Of a stretch of DNA of 64,000 bases, positions 9,304-20,583 are shown piece by piece. Positions within the stretch are counted from its first letter, which is position 1, and every line of letters begins with the position of its first letter. The stretch comes from Acanthamoeba castellanii str. Neff (Eukaryota > Discosea > Longamoebia > Acanthamoebidae), in NCBI RefSeq assembly GCF_000313135.1, contig NW_004457584.1:124001-188000 (forward strand). Reading direction: 5' to 3'. The notes below the pieces were generated by a model, which saw nothing but the letters and a program-made list of their open reading frames with translations, searched no databases and was not told where the DNA came from. The translations under genes and the position numbers were made by a program.

Positions 9304-12300
9304 TTATGCTGCGGGCTGGTTGCTGCCTTCGACCGAAAAGTTGATCATGTCGCGGTGCTGGTGCGCGATGTTGGTCTTGCGCTTCTGCCACACCACCCAC
9401 GCGACGAAGCCGATGGCAAACAGGACCACGACCAGCAGTGCCCCGCCCACCAGCACGGGCACCAGCACCTCCACCAGAATGCTGTCGTCTCCGCCGCCGT
9501 TGTCTGCCCGTGCACACACGACACGACACGACACGACCAACGACACGCACGACACACGACACACAACACACAGTCAGTTGCTGATGTTCATCATGATGAA
9601 CACCAGGGCCATGTCGGGGGCGGCGTACTGGCGTCGAGGAGCAAGCCGAACTGCGGGTCGTAGTACACAGAGTCGAACGCGCCGGTGAACTCCAGCACCA
9701 GCGCGTACTGGGTCGACGATGAAGCAGACGATGATGATGAAGTGGAGTTGAGGCTGTAGGCAAAGGTCGAGGCGTCGTCGTTGAAGACGGCGTAGTTGGG
9801 CAGCTCCATGGCCATGTCGAAGTCGCCGCCGACGAACCGCTGGGCCTCCAAGTAGGTCGCGCCGGCGGGCACGGCTCCCATGGTACCCGCCTGGCTCATG
9901 CGCAGGCGCAACTCGACCGCCACCCGCCGCGTCGCGATGTCGATGTCACCGGGGTAGAGGCCCTGCGTCTGATTGTCGAAGGCGACCATGTTTGACAGAC
10001 TGACCGTGATCTGTTCCGCCGCACACGCGCACACGCGCACGTGAGCTCAAATAAAAATAGAAAAAAGTAAAAAATAACTAGTTTTTTTGTTTTATGGAAT
10101 AATATAATTCCAAAACTATAAAAATGAAATTTAACGTAAATTGCGTACCTTGACGTGGTCCTGAGGCACGGTGATGGTCTGGTTGCCAAAGAGCACGGAC
10201 TGAGCGACGTCGAAGAGGCACTGCTGCAGCAGCAGGCCGGCCCCGTTGTCTAGCACCCGCTCGTAGTTGATGCAGAACTGGTCGTCCGTCGAGTTGCCCT
10301 GCCACACCCCCGCACACACGACACACACGCATGAGCTGCTGAACGCGCATAACACACCGCACACACGACACACGACACACGACACACGACACACGGCAAC
10401 AAGATGTACCCGTGTGCGGGTGTAGTCGCTGTCGTTGATGGGGAAGCGGTAGAGGGCCACCTCGGCGTTGCTTGATGTGTTCAGGTAGTACACCGTCACG
10501 GCCTCGTAGTCGAACTCCATCGACGCACCCTGCCAGCCATCATTACAATCATCACCAGCATCGTCACCATCATCATCACCATCGTGCTTGGGTGGGTACC
10601 GTGAAGGCGTCATTGTTTTCAGAGACTGCCGTGAGGGAGCACGCCGGCGAAGTAGAGCTATCGTAGCTCACCCGCGCGCCGCTCGACTTCAGCGTGTTCC
10701 ACTTAGCGCACGTCTGCGCGCCACCACATGCGGCGGAATTGTGACGCGTGAGTGATACCACGACACGACACGACACGACACGACACAACACGACACGCAA
10801 GACATGACACACAACGTTCGCGCGCACCGTATTCGAGGCGGTGCCGAAGGGCAAGCCGTTGCAATCAATGCAGCCGGCGCTCACCTGGCACTGGCTACAC
10901 TTGTTGAGACCATCAGGGCAGCTCACATTGAACCCTGTGCCACCACCCGCGAGTGTCGTGTTGTGTCGTGTGAGTCGGGTTGGCGTGTCGTGGCGTGTGT
11001 CGTGTCGGCGCGCAGTGGGTGCGGGGGCGCACCATTCACGACGGTTGTTGCATTGGCGCAGGCGTTGACTCCACCGAACAGATTCAACCCCACACAACCT
11101 TCATTTCATAGACCGGAATGTTAGCATAGTGTGCGCGATGGGTGCAATGGGTGCGATGCTGCCTGCTGTGGTGCGCGTGCGGGTGTGGTGGTGGGTGTGC
11201 TGTAACGTGTGCGGGAGGCGCTGCTTACCGGGTGTGCAAGTGGCATCGACAAACTTGGACGCTCCCAGCAGATTGATGGTCCAGCCATTCCTGAACAAAC
11301 AAAAAACGGCGCAGTGAGTCCATATCCAAGGCCTGCGCGTGTGCGTGTGCGTGTGCTGCTGCGTGTCGTGCGTGTGCGTGTGCGTGNNNNNNNNNNNNNN
11401 NNNNNNNGCGTGTGCGTGTGCGTGTGCATTTTCTGCGCGCACTTGTAGACGGACGTGGAGGGCGCGTTGATGGAGCCCTGGTCCCCGCAAGCCATCCCGA
11501 AGCTGCCCTGCGCCCACACCTTGGTCTGGTCCACCCCCACCGCGCAGTCCTGCACCGACAGCCCACCGCCTGGCCATCGCCCAGTCACCCGTGTACGTGT
11601 GTGCGTGTGCGGTTGCGCGTGTGCGTGTGCGGCGTTAGCCATCATCGAGAAGACGCAAGAGACTCGCGCTGGTACCGAGATTGTAGGAGATCGTGGAGCG
11701 CGCGATGGTGAGCCCGCCCGCGCAGCCGTCGACGTCGATCAGCGACCGCTGGCGCGGGTTGAAGTTGAGCTCGAACGACGAGCCCGTCACGTTGGACGCC
11801 GCGACCAGACCGCGCAGCGCCACGGTGGCGCCCCAGTTGAGGCTCACCTGCGACGCGTCCATCGCCAGGCTGCCGCCCGACACCGCCACCAGATCGCGGT
11901 CGGTTGCGAGCAGGCCGCCGTTCGACACCAGCGTGCAGCGGGCCAGCGCGACGTGCGTGTCGCTCGCGTTGATGACGTGGGCCAGCGCGCCGCCCGAGTT
12001 GTGGGCGAAGCTCGAGTCGGCCATGGTGAGCAGTCCGACGTCGACGGCGCTGATGGCCCCGACCGAGCCGGCGTCGTTGCCGGCAAAGCTCGAATCGCGC
12101 ACGATCACGCTCGCGCACGATTGGAGGGCGACGGGCGCCACCGAGGCCCGGTTGCGGGCGACCGTGACCGAGGCCAGCTCGGCGTGGTTGACATTCCGCA
12201 GAGTGAGCGCGGCATCGGACAGGAACGAGACGGAGACCAGCTGGACGTTGGTCAGGGTGAGCTGGGCAGCGTTCTCGATCGTGACCGACGCCGAACTGAA

Positions 12301-12846
12301 GGTGACGTCTGTCACAAGGCCGATGAGCAACGCACACACGCACACGCACACGCACACACACACCCACACGCAGGACCGCACACATGACCACACGACAGTA
12401 CCTTGGATCTGAACGTAGCCGGAGGTCTTGAGGCTGAGAATGCCGGTCGAGACTTTGGTGGCCGTTGGGCTGGTGCCCAGGAAGGTGACGCTCTTGTTGG
12501 TCACGCACGGCACTAAACCAAACGAAACTGTGGCAGCTTTTGTTATTATTGTTTTTTGGTATTTAAATTCAAATAATAGTATTAAAGTTCAAATGAAGGG
12601 CAACGTACTCGAGAGTGAGCTGCCTAGGACGATGGTGTTGTTGGCGTCCGGAGACAGGTTGAGTTGGGTACACCACTGGGTGGTCACTCCATCGATGACT
12701 GAAAAAAATAAATAAAAGAACGAAGACGAAGTAGTAAAATGAAGCGTATTGGCGGGGGGGGGCGTACCTTCGGCGTGGGCTGATGTGAGCGACAAGGCCA
12801 CTGCCACGAGCAGAAAGATGAAGGTCCTGTTGTGTTGGCGAGGCAT
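9304..12846 (-). CDS. Type I membrane protein with beta-helix repeats
   Basis: Start at 12846-12844 gives a signal peptide (MPRQHNRTFIFLLVAVALSL then TSAHA). Coding pieces follow down to 9304. The largest (about 12318-11635) encodes a repetitive segment with LTLTNVQLVSV, SVIVRDSSFAGNDAGSVGAI and similar 20-25 residue turns typical of right-handed parallel beta-helices. Next come Cys-containing segments (CPDGLNKCSQCQVSAGCIDC) and beta-rich exons. The last exon has one transmembrane helix (VLVPVLVGGALLVVVLFAIG) and a short basic cytoplasmic tail (WQKRKT) ending at TAA 9306-9304. The protein is probably at the cell surface; its ligand is unknown. Introns hold CACGA and CGTGTG repeats, and one includes an assembly gap (11387-11407), so an exon could be missing. 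A partial copy is at the left window edge. Confidence 0.75.
11387..11407. other. Assembly gap (21 N)
   Basis: Twenty-one N bases within a GTGTGC microsatellite in an intron of the beta-helix protein gene. Confidence 0.99.
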
Positions 12847-13250
12847 CAGCTTGCACCGGTCGAAGTGAAGGAGAAAGGAGAGAACAAGACGCAAGCCCAA
12901 CTCAACACAACCTACACACCAGGTGGCCACGGACCCTCACGGTACGGGAACAACTCGCATGCGAAGAGGTGTGGCAACTGAGCCGGAATGCCAACCACGC
13001 TACAGTCTGGTGGCCTCACATATTTCACATTCCAACTCTGGGTCCCCAGGGGACAACGAAGTACCGGAGGTTGCGCTTGGGCCGTGTCTGGGGCGCCTTC
13101 GCCCAACCCGAAGCCCCGTCCCGTCACCGCCACACGCCCGGCCGCCGTGGTTGGGAATTGGCACACTACCCGCACATCACTAACTCATCACTTCACAAGG
13201 CGACGTTTGAAATAAAAATAGTATTCGACGTTGGCGGCGAGGCTCGAGAG
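12847..13250. other. Intergenic, no gene seen
   Basis: Promoter side of the beta-helix gene and 3' side of the CMSS1-like gene. The short frames here lack family features or splice support. Confidence 0.5.
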
Positions 13251-14646
13251 CTAGAACAGGGCGAGTCGGGTCTCCTCCTTCTGCACGCGCTCGTTGAAGA
13301 ACTCGAAGTAGAGCTTGTACAGGTCGGTCTGGATCTGAGAGGGAGGAGGGAAAAGGTACAATCGGTCGGGCGTGAGTGTCAGAAACGAGACAAAGCCTAA
13401 AGTGAACACTTGGTGCCACAATGGGGTTTGCGCATACCTCCGCGCCGCGTACGAGGAGCGAGATGCCCTTGACGTTCTTCCACATGTCCACCACGACGAA
13501 CTGCAATCGATGCAGCTTGAGCGCACCGTTTCGGCACAGCTCCTGCACAGCGTCCAAGATCGCAACACACACACACACACACACGACCGCACGCACACGA
13601 CACACCAAAGCGAGGATTATTGAGCGTTGTTTGGAATGCTTGGTAGTTGTTGAAAAGAAGGGGAAGAGGGCATACGGCGAGTCGGTGTGGGGTGCCGACG
13701 GCAATGCGGACGGGGCTCGAGTTGAGCATCTCCACCTGTTCCGCCAGCTTGATCTTGGAGAAGAGCTTCATCACCTTGACCGACTTGTGGAACTCGGCCA
13801 GCGCTCTGTAGTGCATCATCACATCTTAGCACACGCGACACACACGACACCACACGACACGACACACAGCACACGACACAAGACACGAACGTACTTGAAG
13901 ACGTCGCATGCTCGCTGGCCTGAGGAGGTGATGATGATGACAGAGGGCGCGCCCTTGTCTTCCGCCTCGTTCGCCGCCACCTGTTGCGATTTGGGCTTGC
14001 GGCCTCTTCGCCTGCCGCCGGGCTTGCCGCCATCGGGCTTGGCCTTAGCGGCCGCGGCCGGCGGGCCAGCCAGCAGCTGCTGCCACTGGTCGCCGCAGAT
14101 GTCCTGAAGCCACGGCTTCAGCTCCGTGTTCACGTCCCTCTTGCCCCCGCTCTGTATCGAACTCACCGCAAAGTGTCCAGCTGCGCCACCACAAATTAGT
14201 TTTAATTTTATTTATGTGATATTTGAATATAAAGTAATTAATATTCAATTATTTATATTAATAAAATATATAATAAAATAATCTCTTGAGATTTGATTTT
14301 TGGGGGTACCCAAGGGCAGGGCCTGGCCGGCGGAGATGATGAGGGTGGGGTCGGCGGTGCGGTACTGGGCCTGGAAGAAGGTGGCCTGCTCCTCGGCTCC
14401 GAGGAGCTCGGCGTCCAACAACTCCAGTCCGCCGCCGACCTTGAGCTTGTCCTGCTTCGCATCTGCCTTTTTGCTGCTTCCCTTCTTGCCTCCGGTCTTC
14501 CGGCGCTTGTTGCCTTTGTCTTTCTTGTTTTGCTGAGCGTTGGTCGTCGCCGGAGCGGCCCCGGCGTCTACGGCCTGCAGCTCACTTCGAGGCCTCTTCT
14601 TATGTCCTCCTCCCTTGACGACCTGCAACGTCCGATCAACTTCCAT
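13251..14646 (-). CDS. CMSS1: CMSS1/Cms1-like ribosome-biogenesis protein
   Basis: The family is a small-subunit processome (90S pre-ribosome) component with a degenerate DEAD-helicase-like fold, acting in the nucleolus. Start ATG 14646-14644 (MEVDRTLQVV). The N-terminal part is basic and low-complexity (KKDKGNKRRKTGGKKGSSKK), fitting nucleolar targeting. Exon 1 ends near 14310 (donor GTACCC). Later exons give FAVSSIQSGGKRDVNTELKP, APSVIIITSSGQRACDVFK, KVMKLFSKIKLAEQVEML, the diagnostic VRIAVGTPHRLA, then GALKLHRLQFVVVDMWKN, and a last exon IQTDLYKLYFEFFNERVQ ending in TAG. The order (VIIITSS, IAVGTP, GAL...L.FVVVD) is that of Cms1. One intron holds a CACA run at about 13567-13585. It is divergent from the ETF-QO gene. 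Confidence 0.8.
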
Positions 14647-15289
14647 CTTTTCGTCTGTGCGCTTCTCCTTCCTCTTTTCTTCTCCGCTCAAAAGCTGCAG
14701 CACAGTCCCCGTTTTCTCGTTTCATTTCTTTTTCTTTTTCTTCGCCCAGGAGATTTCCGGCAGATTAATCGCCAGCTCGAAGGGAAATTTCATGCGGTAT
14801 GGCAGATAGGCTGGGATAACCGCCGTCGAGAATAAAGACTAAAAACACAATCATCACTTCCAAGATCCCGAGTGTGTGAGTGCACCGCTTCTGTCATCTG
14901 CCCACCGCCTTTGCTGCTTTCTTAGAGTTGAGCCTGCGCACACGAGGTACGTTCGGGACCTTACAAGCCAAGAAGATTCATTTTCATTACTTATTTCATA
15001 ATTAACGAGATATTGGGCATTGGAGCCAACTTCAACGAGCCCCTAACCAAGCGCGCGCTGGATTATTGTGATTTATTTTGATTGCCAGTGCGCCGGGATG
15101 GGAATCACATTCTTCCCCCGAATTGTTGGAGATTGATTACTCGCGATTTGTGTAGCACTGCTCATCTCATTCTTGTTTTCGAGTATTCATCACAAGCACG
15201 TGCATCTAATTCCCATTCTCACAAACGCACATCACCATCAGACCAGCTAACTCTGAGTTCCGTGCACTCCGTCCTTCAGTACACACACA
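14647..15289. other. Divergent intergenic region
   Basis: Lies between the starts of the minus-strand CMSS1-like gene and the plus-strand ETF-QO gene and must hold both promoters. No clear TATA box was seen; pyrimidine-rich stretches occur at about 14640-14760. Confidence 0.5.
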
Positions 15290-18256
15290 ATGAAGCGTCT
15301 GTCTGCTCGCCTTTCGCCCTCGGCTTCGGCCGCGGCGTTGGGCGTTCGCGTCTCCTCGCGCCACCTCCACCTCGCCCGCACCGCGCAGGTGCAGTCCTCC
15401 TCCCTGCTGCCCCGCGCTCCGATAACCTCCTCGCTCCGGTCCTTCCGCACTTCGCCTTCCCTCCGCCGTACGCTCCACCACCCACCTTCTTTCCGTGTGC
15501 GGCCAACATCGCGTGGCTCACGCTTGTGTCTTGTGTGTGTGTGTGTGTGTGGTGTCGCGTGTGTGTCGTGTGTGCAGAGGACGACGATCCTCGTAAGCAG
15601 CCGCGTGAGTCGGACAACGTCGACGTGCTCATCATCGGCGCTGGTCCCGCCGGTCTCTCGGCGGCCATCAGGCTTAAGCAGCTGGCCAACGAGCAGGGCA
15701 AGGAGATTCGCGTCGTGGTGCTCGAGAAGGGCGCTGAAGTCGGTACGTTTCTTTTTAGTGGAAAGCACCGCACCGCACCGCACCGCACCGCACCGCACCG
15801 CACCGCACCGCACCGCACCGCACCGCACCGCGCCGCACCGCGCCGCACCACACCCCCACACCACACTCACAACACACGGCAATGCCATCTCACTGGCGTC
15901 CAGGCGCGCACACTCTGTCCGGCGCTGTGATCGAGCCGCGGGCCCTCAACGAGCTCATCCCCTACTGGAAGGACAAGGGCGTGCGTCTCCCCTCTTGTGT
16001 GGGTCTTGTGCGCACCATCACCTTAAACTTTCCGCTTCTCTGGCGATTCGACCGTGCGTGCAGGCGCCCATCTACACCGAGGCCACCGAAGACCACTTCG
16101 TGTTCCTGGGCGAGGGCTTCCACGTCCGGCTCCCTACCCCTCCCCAGATGCACAACAAGGTAACGATTTACTATTATTTTATTATAATTATAACAAAATT
16201 ACGAATACTCGTAATCACAATAAAAATAATCATAATATATAAATTCTTAAACGCTACAGGGCAACTACGTTGTGAGCCTGGGCAACGTGGTGCGATGGCT
16301 GGGCGAGCAGGCCACTGAGCTGGGCGTCGAGATCTACCCAGCCACCCCCGCCGCCGAGGTACCTACTCCCTACGCCTAACTCTCGTCGTCGTCGTCGTCT
16401 TCTTCTTCTTCTTCTTCTAAGGGTGCACTCGCGTTGGCGTACAGGTCCTTTACAACGAGGACGGCAGCGTCAAGGGCGTGGCCACGGTCGACATGGGCGT
16501 GTCCAAGACCGGCGAGCCCAAGGACTCGTTCACGCGCGGCTTTGAGCTGCACGCGCGAGTGACGATGTTCGGCGAGGGCTGCCGCGGCTCGCTCACCAAG
16601 AGCGTGGACAAGAAGCTCGGCCTCTGGAAGGAGTCGATGGCCGGCTTCCAGACCTACGGTACGCTTGTCTGCGCCCCACACCTGAACGCGCGCGTCTTTG
16701 CGTGGCTGGTCTGACACCGCACACGCACCTTGACACTTCAGGACTGGGCATCAAGGAGCTGTGGCAAGTCGACCCCAAGAAGCACAAGCCCGGCAAAATC
16801 GTCCACACCATTGGTTCTATCGCCTTTCACCACACACACGACACACACACACGACACGACACACACACACGACACGACACACACACACACAACGACACAC
16901 ACAACGTCACAGCGCACGCATGGCGTGTACTGACGTCGCATGCCGCAGGCTGGCCGATGGACTTCTCGACCTACGGCGGCTCGTTCCTGTACCACCTGGA
17001 GAACAACTACGTCGCCGTGGGCTACGTCGTGGGTCTCGACTACACCAACCCCTACCTCAACCCCTACCGCGAGTTCCAGGTGCGTTGCCCTCTACGTCGT
17101 ACGCGCAAATGATTCGTATTTATATTACAAATTAAAATTTAATTATTCTAAAATTATGTTATATTATATTATATTTTTATTTATTGATGATGGTGCGTAC
17201 ATAGAGGTGGAAGCACCACCCGTTCGTGAAGGACACGTTCGAGGGCGGCCAGTGCATCTCGTACGGCGCCCGCGCGCTGGTGGAGGGCGGCATCCAGTCC
17301 GTCCCTCGCCTCGCGTTCCCCGGTGGTCTCCTCCTCGGCGACTCGGCCGGCTTCATCAACCTGCCCAAGATCAAGGGCTCCCACAACGCCATGAAGTCCG
17401 GTACGGGCCCGGGTCGCCTTGGCTCTCTCTTTGAGTTTAGCCAGCTGCTGACGTCAGAGGGATATGTTGCTGGCTTGGCATTCCAGGAATGGTGGCGGCT
17501 GAGACGGTGTTCGAGGCGCTGGACCAGGAGGAGCACACGATCGACCCCAAGGCCTACCCCGACCGCATCAAGTCCTCGTGGCTCTGGGAGGACCTCCACA
17601 AGGTATGTGTCGCGCGTGTCGTGCGTGCGGTGACGCGTGCTTACCCACAAGAATCGCTGGTGATGGTGGTGGTGGTGATGGACAGGTGCGCAATATCAGG
17701 CCGTACATGGCCAAGGGCTTGGTGCCCGGCCTGGCGCTGTCGGCCGTCGACACCTACGTTTTCCGCGGAAACGCGCCCTGGACGCTCAACCACCACAAGC
17801 CCGACCACGAGGCCACCAAGCCCGCCAAGGAGTGCAAGCCCATCGAGTACCCGGCGCCGGACGGCAAGCTGAGCTTCAACCTGCTCGAGAACGTCGCCAG
17901 GAGCGGCACCAACCACGGCCACGACCAGCTGTGCCACCTCACTCTCAAGGACTCCACTGTGCCCGAGAAGATCAATCTTCCAGGTAACGCACCACTCACC
18001 ATTATTACCAAGTATGATGATGATGATGAAAGGTGCTGTGATGGCTGACATGACTGTGGTTGCACTGAACTGCACAGTGTATGCTGCGCCCGAGAGTCGG
18101 TATTGCCCTGCGGGAGTATACGAGTATGTAGACAGCAAGCTGGTGATCAACTACCAGAACTGCGTGCACTGCAAGACGTGCGACATCAAGGACCCCACGC
18201 AGAACATCAACTGGGTGGTGCCCGAGAGCGGTGGCCCTCTCTACTCCTACATGTAA
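15290..18256 (+). CDS. ETFDH: Electron transfer flavoprotein-ubiquinone oxidoreductase
   Basis: The enzyme passes electrons from ETF (fatty-acid and amino-acid oxidation) to ubiquinone at the mitochondrial inner membrane, using FAD and a 4Fe-4S cluster. Exon 1 (15290-15467) encodes an Arg/Ser-rich presequence ([20 protein letters not shown]) fitting mitochondrial import. Exon 2 (15578-15742) holds the FAD dinucleotide site [12 protein letters not shown]. Exon 3 starts at 15904 with [20 protein letters not shown]. Later exons give [56 protein letters not shown] and [11 protein letters not shown]. The C-terminus carries the iron-sulfur cysteines ([10 protein letters not shown] and [19 protein letters not shown]) and ends SYM before TAA. 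The set is near-canonical. The intron after exon 2 carries a long CACCG pentamer array; others hold CACACGA repeats. Confidence 0.95.
15764..15848 (+). repeat. CACCG pentanucleotide array in ETFDH intron
   Basis: About 15 consecutive near-perfect copies of GCACC/CACCG between exons 2 and 3. Confidence 0.95.
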
Positions 18257-18381
18257 AAGCACGTTGCATTGTCACAGCCTCCTCTTCTTTTTCTCACTAA
18301 AGCTGATGTGCAACGAGCTACAAGCCTTCTGTACAAGTGGTGTCGTTTCTTCTTCTTCTGTACAAGTACGGTGATGCAGCG

Positions 18382-18426
18382 TCACTTGGGCTCTGCTTTG
18401 ACAGCGTCGCAGACAGGTTTTGCTGC

Positions 18427-18463
<37 letters not shown>

Positions 18464-19398
18464 TGCTCCTCCGCGTAGCGCTGCCTGTCCTTGTAGGCCA
18501 TGGTGATGTAGGGCTCCTTCTCGTCATCAGGTAGCGCACGCCACATCGCACCGAGGATCTTGGCGATGGTTGGGCGCTTCACAGTGGGGTTATCGGCCCA
18601 CACCCCCGCCCTGTTGTGAATGACTGTGCACGCAAGGTTTGTTGTGCTCTTAGCAAACAAACATGGGACCTCGGGTGGGCGCGATAACGTACCAAAGAAA
18701 AAGAAGCAGTTCAGAGGCTTCCTGCCGCGACGGTCTCGGAACTTCCTCTTCCTCTTCTGCTTCTGCTTTTCCTCCCCCTTTATGCCGACCTCCTCGCCCT
18801 CAGCCACAGCATTCTTCCTCTTCTTCCTCTGCTTCTTCTCGCTCTTGCCCAGAGCATTCTCACTCTTGATAGGCGTGTTCTCGCTCTTGCCCAGAGTGTT
18901 CTCACTCTTGATGGGTGCATTCTCGCTCCACAGAGTCCTCTGCTTCTTCTGCTTCCTCCTCCTCTTCCTCTTTTGCTTTTCTTCCCCCTTTATGCCGACC
19001 TCCTCGCCCTCAGCCACAGCATTCTTCCTCTTCTTCTTCTGCTTCTTCTCACTCTTGCCCAGAGCGTTCTCACTCTTGATAGGTGCATTCTCGCTCCACA
19101 GAGTCCTCTGCTTCTTCCTCTGCTCTTCTTCCCCCTTTATGCCGACCTCCTCGCCCTCAGCCACAGCATTCTTCCTGCCGCGAGCCTTCCTCGTCCTCGT
19201 CCTCTTCCTCTTCCTCTTCTGCTTCTTCTCGTTGCCCAGAGCGTTCTCACTCTTGATAGGTGCGTTCTCACTCTTGCCCAGAGCGTTCTCACCCTTGATG
19301 GGTGCGTTCTCACTCTTGATAGGTGCATTCTCGCTCCACACCGTGCCGACGTTGCTTGAGGCAGGCTCAATCTTCTCCTTCTTTGGCAGACGTGGCAT
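18382..19398 (-). CDS. HMG-box protein with internal tandem repeats
   Basis: Start ATG 19398-19396 (MPRLPKKEKIEPASS). Most of the protein is charged and repeated: three blocks, each with SENAPIKSEN[AT]LGKSE-type heptad units followed (except where fused) by NAVAEGEEVGIKGEE and basic KKRK runs. The C-terminal part is an HMG box (PLNCFFFF, then NRAGVWADNPTVKRPTIAKI, LGAMWRALPDDEKEPYITMA), a nuclear DNA-bending fold, followed by an Ala run. An intron is probably removed between FFFF and VIHNRAG (donor GTACGT near 18694, acceptor CAG near 18625, both phase 1), which restores normal box spacing. The SENAPIK blocks resemble SUMO/phosphorylation-rich spacers, but no function is known. Its DNA target is unknown. 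Confidence 0.75.
18740..19345 (-). repeat. Three imperfect coding tandem repeats (~190 bp)
   Basis: Blocks ending in NAVAEGEEVGIKGEE at about 18775-18825, 18985-19025 and 19130-19175 are nearly identical at DNA level, with shorter SENAPIK-type 21-base units reiterated between them. Confidence 0.75.
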
Positions 19399-19589
19399 TG
19401 TGCTGAGGTTCGCGTGAGGTTCTTGGTGAGGTTCTCTCCTGGTCCCTTGTTTTTTATCATTTTTATTTATTGAAGAAAGGCCGGATTTTTCCCAGTTCCG
19501 TTGCTGTGCGCTCATTCTTGGCATACTTGGGGTGTAACTTGACGCCACCAACACGACCACGGATCAATCATCCTGCATTGTTGAAGGAG

Positions 19590-19868
19590 ATGAGCACCCC
19601 TCAGAATGGCGTGGATTCCTCGCGCATTAACAAGGATGCGGCGAGGGCGGCCATGAGCCGTATGCCCGCCCCCGGCCAGAATCGACCCGGCGTCGATGCC
19701 GAAGTCTTCGCGCAGCGTCAACTGCAGGAAAACTCGAATCCCAAGACGCAGCAGGCTCTTCCCACAGCAGGCCCGGGCTCGCATCCTTGGATCGCTCTGG
19801 GTAAGAATCAGTCGAGCACCGCGACGACCCGTAAGAAGATCGTCATCCCGCCTCCTCACGCCTACTGA
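19590..19868 (+). CDS. Small conserved-looking hypothetical protein
   Basis: Single-exon frame of 92 residues from ATG 19590 to TGA. It is polar and lacks a signal peptide or membrane segment; segments include INKDAARAAMSRMPAPGQNR and PGSHPWIALGKN, and it ends KKIVIPPPHAY. Codon use matches neighbouring genes. I do not recognise it. It is divergent from the HMG-box gene. Confidence 0.55.
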   Translation: MSTPQNGVDSSRINKDAARAAMSRMPAPGQNRPGVDAEVFAQRQLQENSNPKTQQALPTAGPGSHPWIALGKNQSSTATTRKKIVIPPPHAY

Positions 19869-20583
19869 ATCCATTCTATACATCACTCGTACTCGCCACC
19901 ACCAGCCTCTACGCCTCCCTTCCATCTGTATTCCTCCTCTCCTGATTGTGTAATGTCAGTGTAATTCTACTTCCCACCTTTGTACGTATTGACGTTGCTC
20001 AAGAAGAATCGGCCAAAAATGTCTACATTTCCCCCCTCATCCATCATTCCATCCATCCAATCGCTTGCCCCTCCCCATTTCGTCCCCATCGTCGCTTTCG
20101 ATCTTGCTATCTTTTCTTTCTTGCTCGCGGTGGGGCTCGAACCGGCAGTCTTCGTCGCCTCCATCTTTTTTCGCCTGGCTTTCGCGCAGTGTGCCCCTTC
20201 CGCTGTGCTTGCAATGGCGCGGCTCGCGGCTTCTGCTCTCCGGCTCGTGTGAGCAGACTACAGCCGGCTCTCGGTTTCTCCTGTTTTTCTGGTTCGTGCT
20301 CGCCCTGCAAGCAGTCCCTCGCGGGTGGAGTTCGCCTCACATTACACATTACAGCTCCTCCAGTGCAACGCAAGCGTCTGGAGCACCTTGTCATTCGCCA
20401 ACCAGCAGTTGTTTTATTCATCTGCTTACCATCTCTGCCAGTGACCTGTGACTTTAGTGGAGGCCAGTTCTTCTTCTTCTTCTCCACCCACCAAGCAAGC
20501 AAGACAAGACAAGTCAAGTCAAGAGCAAGGAGTAGCACAACACCATCAAGTGAGTAGAACTCCTCAGGAAGGCCAGGAGCGCC
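19869..20583. other. Intergenic / 5' region of SAM gene
   Basis: No gene supported. A short stretch at about 20130-20150 looks like a tRNA T-arm on the minus strand (see rejected items). TC-rich tracts and CAAGACAAGTCAAG repeats at 20499-20525 precede the SAM-domain start. Confidence 0.45.

Noticed and set aside
20128..20160. tRNA-like T-arm (GGTTCGAGCC on the minus strand)
   Set aside because: No matching acceptor stem, D-arm or anticodon stem could be found upstream at tRNA spacing.
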